Origin: Massiliimicrobium timonense
Lineage (GTDB): Bacteria; Bacillota_I; Bacilli_A; Erysipelotrichales; Coprobacillaceae
DNA: 64,000 bases
Reading direction: 5' to 3'
NCBI RefSeq assembly: GCF_002160865.1
Contig: NZ_NFLJ01000007.1
Coordinates: 24,339 to 88,338 of the forward strand
Shown: in pieces, positions 36,281 through 44,828 of the stretch
Position numbering within the stretch: the stretch's first letter is position 1
How the letters are laid out: each line of letters opens with the position of its first letter
Made by a program: the position numbers and the translations under genes
Notes under the pieces: model-generated
What the model saw: only the letters and a program-made list of their open reading frames with translations
What the model was told of the DNA's origin: nothing
Databases searched by the model: none

Positions 36281-37107
36281 AAATCTTCATCTTGATCTTC
36301 ATAAACATGTCTTAAAAACTCAAAATCTTCCATAAACATCTCATTAGCGATATCTTGATCAAACTCATTAAAAATAAAATCATCTTCATCCAATCCATAA
36401 TCTTCAATTCTCATTAAAAACTCATCATAATTTTTATAATACATTTCCAGTAATTCATGTTCATCTTCCCAAATACCATAACCTTTACCAGCTATAATTT
36501 GACTATCCTCAAGGACAAACAAATCTGACTGTATCTGAATATTTAAAACTTCTATATCAAATACATAATCTTCTCCAAAATCATACCATAAAGAGAATTG
36601 ATGATCTTTTTCTAAATGAAGATCACTTAAAAAGACATTGGCTGCATAATCATCTAACATCTCTTGATCGCATTGTTCACATCCAAATCTTCCGCAATTG
36701 GATTCAATTTTAAACAAATGATGACCTTCAGCTTGAAAAATAGCTAAAACAGCATAAGCCAAATCAGCTAACGTTATAAAATAAGGTAAAATAATCTCTC
36801 GATTCATTTCTTTCTCCAATCCTCTTAAAGAAACACGTAATTGAATCGTTTTTTTCATTTCCGGAATATGTCGTATCATATACTCCAGATTTTCTTGTAA
36901 TAATCCTTCAAATAACTCATCTTGAAACTGCACTTGATTAAAACAAATGGTCATAGATAGCATAATTCCTTTTTTAATAACTGAAGGCGTATTATGTCCA
37001 GCTATTTTTTCTAAATCACAAATCGTTCTTTTTAATTCATCAGAGCCATGATTCACCACCTCATCATAAATATCATCTACACATTGAAAAACATGTTCCA
37101 TCAACAT
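36274..37107 (-). CDS. Plasmid pRiA4b ORF-3-like domain protein
   Basis: A 277-residue protein with an N-terminal helical part of unknown type and a C-terminal pRiA4b ORF-3-like domain from about residue 80. The domain signals are IQLRVSLRGLEKEMNREI, LADLAYAVLAIFQAEGHHLF and FSLWYDFGEDYVFDIEV, the YDFGD block being diagnostic. A small cysteine cluster (CGRFGCEQC) suggests metal binding. The tail is very acidic. AGGAGGTG precedes ATG 37107. The family is often carried on mobile DNA; its function is unknown. It overlaps the esterase gene by 7 bases. Confidence 0.75.
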   Translation of the reverse strand: MLMEHVFQCVDDIYDEVVNHGSDELKRTICDLEKIAGHNTPSVIKKGIMLSMTICFNQVQFQDELFEGLLQENLEYMIRHIPEMKKTIQLRVSLRGLEKEMNREIILPYFITLADLAYAVLAIFQAEGHHLFKIESNCGRFGCEQCDQEMLDDYAANVFLSDLHLEKDHQFSLWYDFGEDYVFDIEVLNIQIQSDLFVLEDSQIIAGKGYGIWEDEHELLEMYYKNYDEFLMRIEDYGLDEDDFIFNEFDQDIANEMFMEDFEFLRHVYEDQDEDLW

Positions 37108-37277
37108 ATTTCTACACCTCCTGTTTTTATTTTACAGTATTTTTCAAATAAGGCGAGTCTTTTAGATTTTTTTCACTTATTTTTTCTTTTTTTCGTCTTT
37201 TTTTCTTGATGAATTTTGTCAATATCTTTTATTATTTGTCGTATTCTATCAAATTTCAGCTACCTTACTTTCATCTA

Positions 37278-37307
37278 ATAAAAAACCAGACAAAATACTT
37301 TGCCTGG
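37278..37307 (-). terminator. Terminator after tRNA-Leu
   Basis: On the minus strand CCAGGCAAA and TTTGTCTGG (37299-37307 with 37286-37294) form a 9-bp stem with a GTAT loop, followed by TTTTTTATT. The remaining 37108-37277 is A/T-rich with no gene that I can support. Confidence 0.85.
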
Positions 37308-37357
37308 ATATATGCTTACGAAAAGAGCTTATCATCTCAAATCGCCTTCTATTCAAT

Positions 37358-37442
37358 TGGTGCCTGAGGTCGGACTCGAACCGACATGACATAGGTCGCA
37401 GCATTTTGAGTGCTGTGCGTATACCAGTTTCGCCACTCAGGC
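37358..37442 (-). tRNA. tRNA-Leu (anticodon CAA)
   Basis: The 85-base minus-strand transcript folds as a class II tRNA. The acceptor stem is GCCTGAG with CTCAGGC. The anticodon stem GCAGCA/TGCTGC (in order GCAGCA, loop CTCAAAA, TGCTGC) places CAA at positions 34-36, reading UUG leucine codons. A long variable arm follows and the T arm is GTCGG TTCGAGT CCGAC. The 3' ACCA is encoded. A promoter lies just upstream and a terminator downstream, so it is a single-gene unit. Confidence 0.95.
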
Positions 37443-37460
37443 AAATCAAACTACTCGCAT

Positions 37461-37489
37461 AGTATACTATATATTTTTTTAAAAATCAA
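37461..37489 (-). promoter_or_regulatory. Promoter of tRNA-Leu
   Basis: Minus-strand TTGATT (37484-37489) and TATACT (37461-37466) are 17 bases apart, about 20 bases before the tRNA 5' end. The -35 overlaps the end of tag. Confidence 0.82.
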
Positions 37490-38031
37490 TAAAAATCGCA
37501 ATTAATTTCATGATCATTATAGATACCTATAGCTTGTAGATAACTGTATATGATTGTTGGTCCAACAAAAGAAAAGCCATGTTTTTTTAAATCTTTTGAA
37601 ATTTGTGCTGATAAATCATCAAATGAAGGAACATCTTTTGATGATTGATAATGATGTTGAATAGGTTGATTATCTACATATGACCATATAAATGTATCAA
37701 AACTCCCATACTGTTTTTGAATTTCAAGAAAAGCCTTAGCATTTTTAATAATAGCTTTCATTTTTAATTTATTCTTAATTAACCCTTCTGTTTGCATTAA
37801 TGTCTGATATTTATCATCATCATATGAAGCAATCAAATGATAATCAAAATGATCTAAAGCCTGATCATATAAACCTTCCTTTTTTAAAATAATATCCCAG
37901 CTTAACCCTGCCTGTAATCCTTCTAAAATTAACATTTTATACAATTGTCTTTCATCATGTTCCGGTTTTCCCCAGACTTCGTCATGATATTTCATTAATC
38001 TTTCATTATAAGCCCATTGACATCTTTTCAT
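37486..38031 (-). CDS. tag: DNA-3-methyladenine glycosylase I
   Basis: A 181-residue Tag enzyme that excises 3-methyladenine from alkylated DNA. The N terminus MKRCQWAYNERLMKYHDEVWG and the block LEGLQAGLSWDIILKK are diagnostic. The zinc-binding residues are C4, H16, H174 and C178 (DHEINCDF). GGTGAG precedes ATG 38031. It is divergent from the methyltransferase gene to its right. Confidence 0.94.
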   Translation of the reverse strand: MKRCQWAYNERLMKYHDEVWGKPEHDERQLYKMLILEGLQAGLSWDIILKKEGLYDQALDHFDYHLIASYDDDKYQTLMQTEGLIKNKLKMKAIIKNAKAFLEIQKQYGSFDTFIWSYVDNQPIQHHYQSSKDVPSFDDLSAQISKDLKKHGFSFVGPTIIYSYLQAIGIYNDHEINCDFY

Positions 38032-38068
38032 ATTCTCACCATTGACTATTTTAACATATGAATTTTAG

Positions 38069-38097
38069 TTTACACAAACATTTTTCACTTGTATAAT
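38069..38097 (+). promoter_or_regulatory. Promoter of the methyltransferase-HD operon
   Basis: TTTACA (38069-38074) and TATAAT (38092-38097) are 17 bases apart. Transcription should start near 38104, leaving an unusually short leader. Confidence 0.8.
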
Positions 38098-38113
38098 AAA
38101 AATGGTGAAAATA

Positions 38114-39436
38114 ATGAACGAAATATTTGAAAAAGAAATAAAAACAATTTTAAAAGATGAATACCTTGATTTTATGGGATCATTGCAGCTACCGCCAGTG
38201 AAAGCTTTTTATTTGAATCCACTTAAACAAGACCCTAACAAATATTTAAATCAGCAGTACATTCAACCTCATCCCGTGGTACAGGGAGGATATTATTTTG
38301 ATTATGAAAAATATCCGTTAGGAAAATCTCCATTTTTTTCATGTGGTCTTTACTACATTCAAGAACCAAGTGCAATGTTAGTCGCTCATTTTTTAGATGT
38401 ACAAGAAGACGATTATGTTTTGGATATGTGTGGTGCTCCGGGTGGCAAGAGCTGTGCAATCGCCAGTCGTTTAGGAAATCAAGGTTTAATGATTACTAAT
38501 GATATCAATACTTTAAGAGCCAAAATCCTTTCTGAAAATATCGAAAGATTTGGTTTAAAAAATACTATTGTGACAAACTGTGATCCGATTCAATTGACAA
38601 AAGTCTTGCCAGAATTTTTTGATAAAATCATTTTAGATGCTCCTTGTTCTGGTGAAGGAATGTTTAGAAAAGATGATCAAGCCATTGAAACATGGTCACC
38701 ACAAAAGGTACAGGAATGTGCTCATATTCAAAGACAATTAATGGATGCAGCAATGAAATTATTAAAACCAGGTGGTATATTGATGTATTCTACATGTACA
38801 TACAATACCAAAGAAAATGAAGAACAGATTAATTATTTACTCAAACATTATGATTGTCAGCTCATTCCTTTAAGAAGAAGTCATGGAATGGCTCCGGGTA
38901 TTCATATGGATGAAGCCATTCGTTTATACCCACATCGTTATCGTGGAGAAGGCCATTTTATCGCATGTATTCAAAAAAATGGTCAATCATCAACGAAAAA
39001 ATATAAACCGATGAAAGCTTCGATTTCTAAGCAGAACCAAAAACTTGTGAATACCTTTTATCAAGAATATCTTCAGATTCCTACACCACATTATCTTTAT
39101 GACAATCATAATCATATCTATGCTTTACTTCCACAATTTCCAGATTTGCAAGGTATTCGTATCTTAAGAAATGGCCTCTATTTAGGTGAATGTAAGAAAA
39201 ACAGATTTGAACCTAGTCTTGCATTAGCATTAACACTCACTCAAAAAGATGTGAAACAGTTTTATCGCTTTCATGAAAATGATCCGGAAGTTAAACAGTA
39301 TCTGCATGGTGAAGCGATTGCTGGAACGAATCAAAAAGGTTATGGAGTTATCTTTGTTGAAGACTATCCACTTTCATTTTATAAAGAAAGTCAAGGTTTA
39401 GCTAAAAACTTATATCCAAAGGGGTTGAGAAGATGA
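38114..39436 (+). CDS. rsmF: RsmF/NOP2-like rRNA cytosine-C5 methyltransferase
   Basis: A 440-residue RsmB/RsmF-family enzyme making 5-methylcytosine in rRNA. The SAM site is VLDMCGAPGGKS; catalytic cysteines lie in LDAPCSGEGMFRK and YSTCTYN. The C-terminal part resembles the PUA-like RsmF tail, with a RYRGEGHFIA segment. A GGTGA site places the start at 38114; the ATG at 38102 lies at or before the predicted transcription start and has no site. It overlaps the HD gene as ATGA. Confidence 0.88.
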   Translation: MNEIFEKEIKTILKDEYLDFMGSLQLPPVKAFYLNPLKQDPNKYLNQQYIQPHPVVQGGYYFDYEKYPLGKSPFFSCGLYYIQEPSAMLVAHFLDVQEDDYVLDMCGAPGGKSCAIASRLGNQGLMITNDINTLRAKILSENIERFGLKNTIVTNCDPIQLTKVLPEFFDKIILDAPCSGEGMFRKDDQAIETWSPQKVQECAHIQRQLMDAAMKLLKPGGILMYSTCTYNTKENEEQINYLLKHYDCQLIPLRRSHGMAPGIHMDEAIRLYPHRYRGEGHFIACIQKNGQSSTKKYKPMKASISKQNQKLVNTFYQEYLQIPTPHYLYDNHNHIYALLPQFPDLQGIRILRNGLYLGECKKNRFEPSLALALTLTQKDVKQFYRFHENDPEVKQYLHGEAIAGTNQKGYGVIFVEDYPLSFYKESQGLAKNLYPKGLRR

Positions 39437-39879
39437 ATCGTTATGAAACATTAAAAGATTATTTCTTTGTCCATATTGACGAACATTGTCATGGAATGTA
39501 TAAACAAAAAGCTTTGCTGCATAGTATTCAAGTGTCTGTTTTATGTCAAAAATTAGCCTTAAAGCAACACTTGGATATTGAATTAGCTGGTATCATGGGC
39601 CTTTTTCACGATTATATTCAATTCACTCAACACACCTCGTTTCAACATGGCCCTAGATGTAGTGAATGGATAAGTTCTATTTTAAATGAATTTCAAGATG
39701 ATGAAAAAATGATAATTCAACAAGCAATTGCCAAACATAGTGAAAAAGATAAAATGGATGATGTCTATAGTGAAATCTTAAAAGATGCTGATGTATTGGC
39801 ACAATATTTTGCTGAACCAGACATGATTATGTCTGATACCAATCAAAAAAGATTAAAAAAATATCTCCCAGAAATCTAG
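39433..39879 (+). CDS. HD-domain hydrolase
   Basis: A 148-residue HD-superfamily protein. The metal-binding residues are visible as His in LLHSIQVS (H30), the HD doublet in GLFHDYIQF (H58-D59), His in IAKHSEKD (H97) and Asp in LKDADVLAQ. Such proteins hydrolyse nucleotides or phosphate monoesters; the substrate cannot be told. It overlaps the methyltransferase gene by 4 bases, so the two are translationally coupled. Confidence 0.78.
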   Translation: MNRYETLKDYFFVHIDEHCHGMYKQKALLHSIQVSVLCQKLALKQHLDIELAGIMGLFHDYIQFTQHTSFQHGPRCSEWISSILNEFQDDEKMIIQQAIAKHSEKDKMDDVYSEILKDADVLAQYFAEPDMIMSDTNQKRLKKYLPEI

Positions 39880-39891
39880 GAGATATTTTTT
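39856..39891. terminator. Bidirectional terminator between HD gene and trxA
   Basis: AAAAAATATCTCC (39856-39868) and GGAGATATTTTTT (39879-39891) form a 13-bp stem with A/T-rich flanks on both sides, serving both converging genes. Confidence 0.88.
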
Positions 39892-40198
39892 ATTTCAACA
39901 TATTTTCTAAAGCTTCATAAGGGACAAAACCTAATTGACGATTCACTGCTTGTCCATTTTTAAAGACAATCAATGTTGGAATAGATTGCACCCCAAATTG
40001 CATAGCAAGAGAACCTTCTTGATCAACATCGACTTTTAAAACTTTTGCCTCTGGATGTTCTTGAGCTAACTTATCAATACTAGGAGCTAACATTTTGCAA
40101 GGTCCACACCAATTCGCAAAGAAATCCACAAACACCAAATCATTATGAGCAACAATATCTTGAAATTCTTGACTATTAACATGTAAAACTTGTGACAT
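39890..40198 (-). CDS. trxA: Thioredoxin
   Basis: A 102-residue cytoplasmic thioredoxin with active site WCGPC (C31, C34), the LKVDVDQEG strand, and the cis-proline SIPTLIVFKNG. GGAGG precedes ATG 40198. It is a single gene with its own promoter and a shared terminator. Confidence 0.96.
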   Translation of the reverse strand: MSQVLHVNSQEFQDIVAHNDLVFVDFFANWCGPCKMLAPSIDKLAQEHPEAKVLKVDVDQEGSLAMQFGVQSIPTLIVFKNGQAVNRQLGFVPYEALENMLK

Positions 40199-40247
40199 AC
40201 ATAACGCCTCCTTTTATATTATCGTTTTTCTTTTTGATTACATACAG

Positions 40248-40276
40248 AGTTTAACATATGTTTTTCACTTTTACAA
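40248..40276 (-). promoter_or_regulatory. Promoter of trxA
   Basis: Minus-strand TTGTAA (40271-40276) and TAAACT (40248-40253) are 17 bases apart. Confidence 0.65.
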
Positions 40277-40287
40277 ATTATATGCTT

Positions 40288-40313
40288 GAAAAAGAAAAAG
40301 GTCTAACGACCTT
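40288..40313 (-). terminator. Terminator after the ABC exporter operon
   Basis: AAGGTC (40298-40303) and GACCTT (40308-40313) form a short stem with a TAAC loop; the minus strand continues TTTCTTTTTC. Confidence 0.65.
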
Positions 40314-42168
40314 AATCCATTTCAATAGCACCAGTATATAACTGATAATATTTTCCTTTTTGTTGCATTAATGTTTCATGATTACCACGTTCAATAATAT
40401 GACCATGTTCAAGAACCATAATACAATCACTATTTTTAATTGTTGATAATCTATGAGCAATAACAAGGGTTGTTCTGCCTTCCATTAATCCATCCATACC
40501 TTTTTGAACAAGTGTTTCTGTTCTAGTATCAATAGAAGATGTTGCTTCATCCAAGATAAGTGCAGGTGGATTAGCAACCGCAGCACGTGCAATCGCAATT
40601 AACTGACGTTGTCCTTGTGATAAATTTGCTCCATCACCCGTTAACATTGTATTATATCCATCTGGTAAATGTTTAATAAATGCATCAGCATTAGCTAATT
40701 TTGCTGCATCAATACATTCTTCATCTGTTGCATCCAAACGTCCATAACGGATATTATCCATAACTGTTCCTGTAAATAGATGTGTATCCTGTAAAACCAC
40801 ACCTAAAGAACGACGTAAATCATCTTTTTTAATCAATTTAATATCAATACCATCATAAGTAATCGTTCCACTTTGAATATCATAGAAACGATTGATCAGA
40901 TTAGTAATTGTTGTTTTTCCAGCACCTGTTGCACCAACAAAGGCAATCTTTTCACCAGGATTAGCAAAGACACTAATATCATGTAAAACCATATGATCAT
41001 CAAAATATCCAAAGTTGACATTTTCCAGTTTTAAATCACCTTTCATTTCAACCAATTCAATTTCACCATTTGGTCGAGGATGACGCCATGCCCAATGCCC
41101 TGTACGTTTATCTGTTTCTACCATTTTTCCATCAACAAATTCTACACGACATAATGTGACAATACCTTCGTCCACTTCTTTTTCCTGATCTAATAATTCA
41201 AAAATACGTTTTGCACCCGCTTGTGCCATAGCAATTGAATTAATTTGCATTGATACTTGTCCAATTGGATTATTAAAACTTTTGTTTAAAGTCATAAAAG
41301 CAACAAGTGTCCCAATTGTTAATGATGAATCAAATCCAGATAAAGCCAAAACCGCACCAATCACAGCACATAAGATATATGACATATTTCCTGTTTGAAT
41401 AGTAACAGGCATTAATACGTTAGCAAATTTATTGGCTTGATATGAACTTTCACGCAATTCTTCATTAATATTTCTAAAACCTTCAATTGCTTTTTCTTCA
41501 TGGTTAAAAACTTTGACAACTTTTTGTCCAGAAATCATTTCTTCAATATATCCATTCACTTTTCCTAATGTTTCCTGTTGTTTAATGAAATATTTTGCTG
41601 AACGACTTCCAATAGAACGAGAAATAAATAAGATGACACATACCATGACCACACTGACTGCAGTCAATGTAACATTTAATGTTAACATTGATACAAGTAC
41701 TGTCACAATTGTGATTGCACTTGAAGTAAACTGTGGAATAGATTGACTGATTAACTGTCTTAAAGTATCAATATCGTTTGTATAAACAGACATGATATCC
41801 CCATGTGTTGTTCTGTCAAAATAACGAATAGGTAATGATTCCATATGTTCAAACATTTCATCACGTAAATCCCTTAAAAAACCTTGTGTCACTGAAACCA
41901 TAATACGGTTAAAAGTATAGGCAAAGATAATTCCGGCTAAAAAGAAACATGCCATAACAGTCAAGGCAGAAAGCAAACCAGAAAAATCAGGTGACGGTTG
42001 TCCAATCAAAGGCATAATATAATCATCAATTAATCTTTGCTGGAATAATTGCCCTTGTACAGTACATACAGCTTGTCCAACAATACATAATAATACAATC
42101 ACAATGGCCAACCCATAACGTTTGAAAACCTTCTTTAAAAGGCGAATTAAAACATGTTGTTTTTTCAT
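40312..42168 (-). CDS. ABC multidrug exporter half-transporter, catalytic-site subunit
   Basis: A 618-residue type IV ABC half-transporter with six N-terminal membrane helices and a C-terminal ATPase. Walker A is FVGATGAGKTT, Walker B LILDEATSSID is intact with catalytic Glu, and the H-loop is IAHRLST. The signature NLSQGQRQ deviates from LSGGQ. That asymmetry, opposite to the partner gene, marks a heterodimeric exporter of the BmrCD/LmrCD/EfrAB type. AAGGAGGAAG places the start at 42168, one base after the partner stop. Confidence 0.9.
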   Translation of the reverse strand: MKKQHVLIRLLKKVFKRYGLAIVIVLLCIVGQAVCTVQGQLFQQRLIDDYIMPLIGQPSPDFSGLLSALTVMACFFLAGIIFAYTFNRIMVSVTQGFLRDLRDEMFEHMESLPIRYFDRTTHGDIMSVYTNDIDTLRQLISQSIPQFTSSAITIVTVLVSMLTLNVTLTAVSVVMVCVILFISRSIGSRSAKYFIKQQETLGKVNGYIEEMISGQKVVKVFNHEEKAIEGFRNINEELRESSYQANKFANVLMPVTIQTGNMSYILCAVIGAVLALSGFDSSLTIGTLVAFMTLNKSFNNPIGQVSMQINSIAMAQAGAKRIFELLDQEKEVDEGIVTLCRVEFVDGKMVETDKRTGHWAWRHPRPNGEIELVEMKGDLKLENVNFGYFDDHMVLHDISVFANPGEKIAFVGATGAGKTTITNLINRFYDIQSGTITYDGIDIKLIKKDDLRRSLGVVLQDTHLFTGTVMDNIRYGRLDATDEECIDAAKLANADAFIKHLPDGYNTMLTGDGANLSQGQRQLIAIARAAVANPPALILDEATSSIDTRTETLVQKGMDGLMEGRTTLVIAHRLSTIKNSDCIMVLEHGHIIERGNHETLMQQKGKYYQLYTGAIEMD

Positions 42169-42169
42169 A

Positions 42170-43903
42170 CTATGCTTCCTCCTTTCCTTTTGTTTGTGTT
42201 TCATAAATTGTACGATAAATTTCACTTGTCTTTAATAGATTTTCATGTGTATCAAAATCATCAATCACACCATCATTTAAAACGATGATACGGTCTGCAT
42301 TTTGTACACTTGATACACGTTGAGAAATAATAATTTTTGTTGTATCTGGAATACGTTCTTCAAATGACTTTTGAATACTTGCATCAGTTGCTGTATCAAC
42401 AGCACTTGTTGAATCATCCAAAATCAAAATCTTAGGTTTTTTCAACAACGCCCTAGCAATACATAAACGTTGTTTTTGTCCACCAGAAACGTTTGTTCCA
42501 CCTTGTTCAATATAAGTGTTATATTTATCTGGAAAATCTTGAATAAAATCATCAGCACAAGCCAGACGACATGCTTCCTGACATTCTTCTAAAGTCGCAT
42601 TTTCATTACCCCATCTTAAGTTTTGAAGAATCGTTCCACTAAATAAGACATTGTTTTGTAATACAACTGCAACTTCATTTCTTAAAACTTCCAGATCATA
42701 TTTTCTGACATCTTCACCACCAACAATAACACTTCCTCTATCAACATCATATAGACGGCTGATTAGACTGACAAGTGTACTTTTGGCACTTCCAGTTCCT
42801 CCAATAATACCAATCGTTTCCCCAGAATGAATATGAATATCAATATCTCTAAGAACCGGTTCTCCTGTTCCATGTTTGTATGAGAAAGTCACATGATCAA
42901 ATGTTACAGAACCACTTTTCACTGTTTTTAAAGCATGTTCTGGTGAAACAAGGTCAGATTTTTCATTTAAAACTTCAGCAATACGACGTCCAGAAGCAAA
43001 TGACATTGTAATCATAACAAATGCCATAGACAACATCATTAATGACATTAAAATATTCATAATATAACTAAATAATGTTGTTAATTCTCCTGTTGTTAAA
43101 GTTCCTCCAACAACACTTTTTGCTCCTAACCATGATAAAAGTAAAATACATCCATAGACAGCAGTCATCATAGCTGGATTGTTTAAAGCCAATACAGATT
43201 CAGCTTTGACAAATAAACGATAAATATTTTTTGCAGCTCTTTTAAATTTTTCATTTTCATATTTTTCTCTTACAAAAGATTTAACAACACGAATAGCGAC
43301 AACATTTTCTTGTACACTTTCATTTAAATCATCGTATTTAGGGAATACCTGATTAAAATAACGTGTTGCTGTGACCATGATAAAACCTAAAACAACAATC
43401 AAAAATCCCATTGCTCCAACAAAGATTAAACTTAATTCATGATTAATCATAAATGCCATTGTTAAAGCACAAACCAGATTCATTGGTGCACGAATACACA
43501 TACGAATAATCATCTGGTAAGCTATCTGAACATTTGTCACATCTGTAGTTAAACGTGTAACAAGCCCAGCTGTACTATATTTATCAATATTAGAGAATGA
43601 GAAAGACTGAATGTTTGTATACATCCCATCTCTTAAATTGGCAGCAAACCCTGTTGATGCTTTAGCGGCATATTTTCCAGCTAAGAACCCAGTTGATAAT
43701 GTTCCAATCGCAATAATAAACATAATAAATCCATATTTATAAACTGCGTTGATATCTCTCGCTTCAATTCCTAAATCAATAATTCTAGCCATTAATAAAG
43801 GAATCAAAATCTCTAAAATCACTTCGACTACAACAAAGAACATCGTTAAAAAAGAATCTTTTTTATATTGTTTAATTTGTCGCATCAATGTTTTAACAAC
43901 CAT
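42170..43903 (-). CDS. ABC multidrug exporter half-transporter, degenerate-site subunit
   Basis: A 577-residue half-transporter with six membrane helices and an ATPase domain. The signature VSGGQKQR is canonical. Walker B reads LILDDSTSAVD, with Asp in place of the catalytic Glu, and the switch region reads ISQRVSS, with Gln in place of His. It should pair with the downstream gene so that one of the two ATP sites is non-hydrolytic. AAGGAGTGG precedes ATG 43903. It follows a MarR repressor gene that probably controls both. Confidence 0.9.
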   Translation of the reverse strand: MVVKTLMRQIKQYKKDSFLTMFFVVVEVILEILIPLLMARIIDLGIEARDINAVYKYGFIMFIIAIGTLSTGFLAGKYAAKASTGFAANLRDGMYTNIQSFSFSNIDKYSTAGLVTRLTTDVTNVQIAYQMIIRMCIRAPMNLVCALTMAFMINHELSLIFVGAMGFLIVVLGFIMVTATRYFNQVFPKYDDLNESVQENVVAIRVVKSFVREKYENEKFKRAAKNIYRLFVKAESVLALNNPAMMTAVYGCILLLSWLGAKSVVGGTLTTGELTTLFSYIMNILMSLMMLSMAFVMITMSFASGRRIAEVLNEKSDLVSPEHALKTVKSGSVTFDHVTFSYKHGTGEPVLRDIDIHIHSGETIGIIGGTGSAKSTLVSLISRLYDVDRGSVIVGGEDVRKYDLEVLRNEVAVVLQNNVLFSGTILQNLRWGNENATLEECQEACRLACADDFIQDFPDKYNTYIEQGGTNVSGGQKQRLCIARALLKKPKILILDDSTSAVDTATDASIQKSFEERIPDTTKIIISQRVSSVQNADRIIVLNDGVIDDFDTHENLLKTSEIYRTIYETQTKGKEEA

Positions 43904-43945
43904 CTTACCACTCCTTTTCTATTATTTATGTAACCAATTCCATAT

Positions 43946-44389
43946 TTAATCATCAGTTGATAAATTACGAATCATCTTATCCGTAATATCCATAAAAATT
44001 TCTATTTCCTCAGATGATAAACCATTTGTTAGCTTTTCATGGAGCTGTATCATTGTCTGATTAATCCATTCATGTATTTCCAGACTCTTTTGTGTCAGAA
44101 CAATCTTCTTTAAACGTCCATCATAATCCACTGGAACACGCTTAATGAGTTTTCTTTTACTCATTAATGTCAGCATTTCAGAAGTCGTTGAACGATTAAT
44201 AGAAAATTCTTCTTCAATATCCTTTTGAAAAGTGTCTTTTCCCTCACTATCTCTTAATTGAACAAAGCCAATAATCCATGTCTGCATCATTGTTGCTCGA
44301 TCATGTTGAGGACCAAAATGTTTATCCATATTCCTTTTCATTAAATTACTTAACGTTTTAATGCGATAACCCAAAGGATCCCTAAACAC
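43946..44389 (-). CDS. MarR-family transcriptional regulator
   Basis: A 147-residue winged-helix regulator. The recognition region is IEEEFSINRSTTSEMLTLMSKRKLIKRVPVDYDGR, typical of MarR (helix then DxR wing). The start is GTG at 44389 with a GGAGGTGA site. It is the first gene of a MarR-ABC-ABC operon, the usual layout for ligand-induced drug efflux. A palindrome directly after its -10 box is a likely operator. Confidence 0.9.
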   Translation of the reverse strand: MFRDPLGYRIKTLSNLMKRNMDKHFGPQHDRATMMQTWIIGFVQLRDSEGKDTFQKDIEEEFSINRSTTSEMLTLMSKRKLIKRVPVDYDGRLKKIVLTQKSLEIHEWINQTMIQLHEKLTNGLSSEEIEIFMDITDKMIRNLSTDD

Positions 44390-44403
44390 CTCATCACCTC
44401 CAT

Positions 44404-44450
44404 AGTTCGGTTACGAACTGTATTATAATATACATTTTTTTTATTGTAAA
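44404..44450 (-). promoter_or_regulatory. marR operon promoter with palindromic operator
   Basis: Minus-strand TTTACA (44445-44450) and TATAAT (44422-44427) are 17 bases apart. AGTTCG-GTTA-CGAACT (44404-44419) lies just after the -10 box, where a bound MarR dimer would block transcription. Confidence 0.78.
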
Positions 44451-44467
44451 GAGATAATGATAAAGAA

Positions 44468-44503
44468 AAGAAGAAAAAACAGAAGAATTTTTCTCCTGTT
44501 TTT
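44468..44503 (-). terminator. Terminator after the rnf operon
   Basis: AAAAACAGAAGAA (44475-44487) and TTCTCCTGTTTTT (44491-44503) form a 13-bp stem with one wobble pair and a TTT loop; a T-rich tract follows on the minus strand. Confidence 0.82.
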
Positions 44504-44516
44504 AGATTATCATTTT

Positions 44517-44828
44517 TTAAACTGTCACCTTAGCAGTTTGTCCATCTGGTCCTGGTGTTTCATTCAAATATTGAGCGATTTTTTCTCTTGTTTCCTGATT
44601 GCTGACAACACAGGCAGAAACTTTTGATGCGTCTCCTTCAACCAAAGCAGTCGCAAAACCAGAACATCCAGGATAACCACAACCACCACAATTAGCACCC
44701 GGTAACATTTCTGTTACATCATTGATACGATTGTCTTCTTCTACACGTAAGTATTTATCAGCAACACCTAAGACACATCCAAGTACAGCACCAACGACAA
44801 GCAAGGCTAAAATAGCACTAATCTGCAT
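44517..44828 (-). CDS. rnfB: RnfB N-terminal domain protein (short form)
   Basis: A 103-residue RnfB. The N-terminal membrane helix (about residues 4-24) is followed by the [4Fe-4S] domain with C47, C50, C55 and C73 (LPGANCGGCGYPGCSGF...SACVV). Normal RnfB proteins are about 190 residues (Proteobacteria) to over 300 (Clostridia), with ferredoxin-like domains after this point. Here the frame ends with TAKVTV and a normal terminator follows, with no trace of the lost part. AAGGAGGAAG places the start at 44828, inside the end of the Cys-rich gene. Confidence 0.88.
   Translation of the reverse strand: MQISAILALLVVGAVLGCVLGVADKYLRVEEDNRINDVTEMLPGANCGGCGYPGCSGFATALVEGDASKVSACVVSNQETREKIAQYLNETPGPDGQTAKVTV

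Noticed and set aside
37213..37218. Minus-strand TTGACA as a promoter for the pRiA4b-like gene
   Set aside because: No -10 hexamer is found 16-18 bases downstream.
37249..37449. Minus-strand open frame of 66 codons
   Set aside because: It runs through the tRNA-Leu gene and its terminator; the tRNA structure explains the sequence.
38102..38113. First ATG of the rsmF-like gene
   Set aside because: It precedes or coincides with the transcription start and lacks a site; ATG 38114 has GGTGA.
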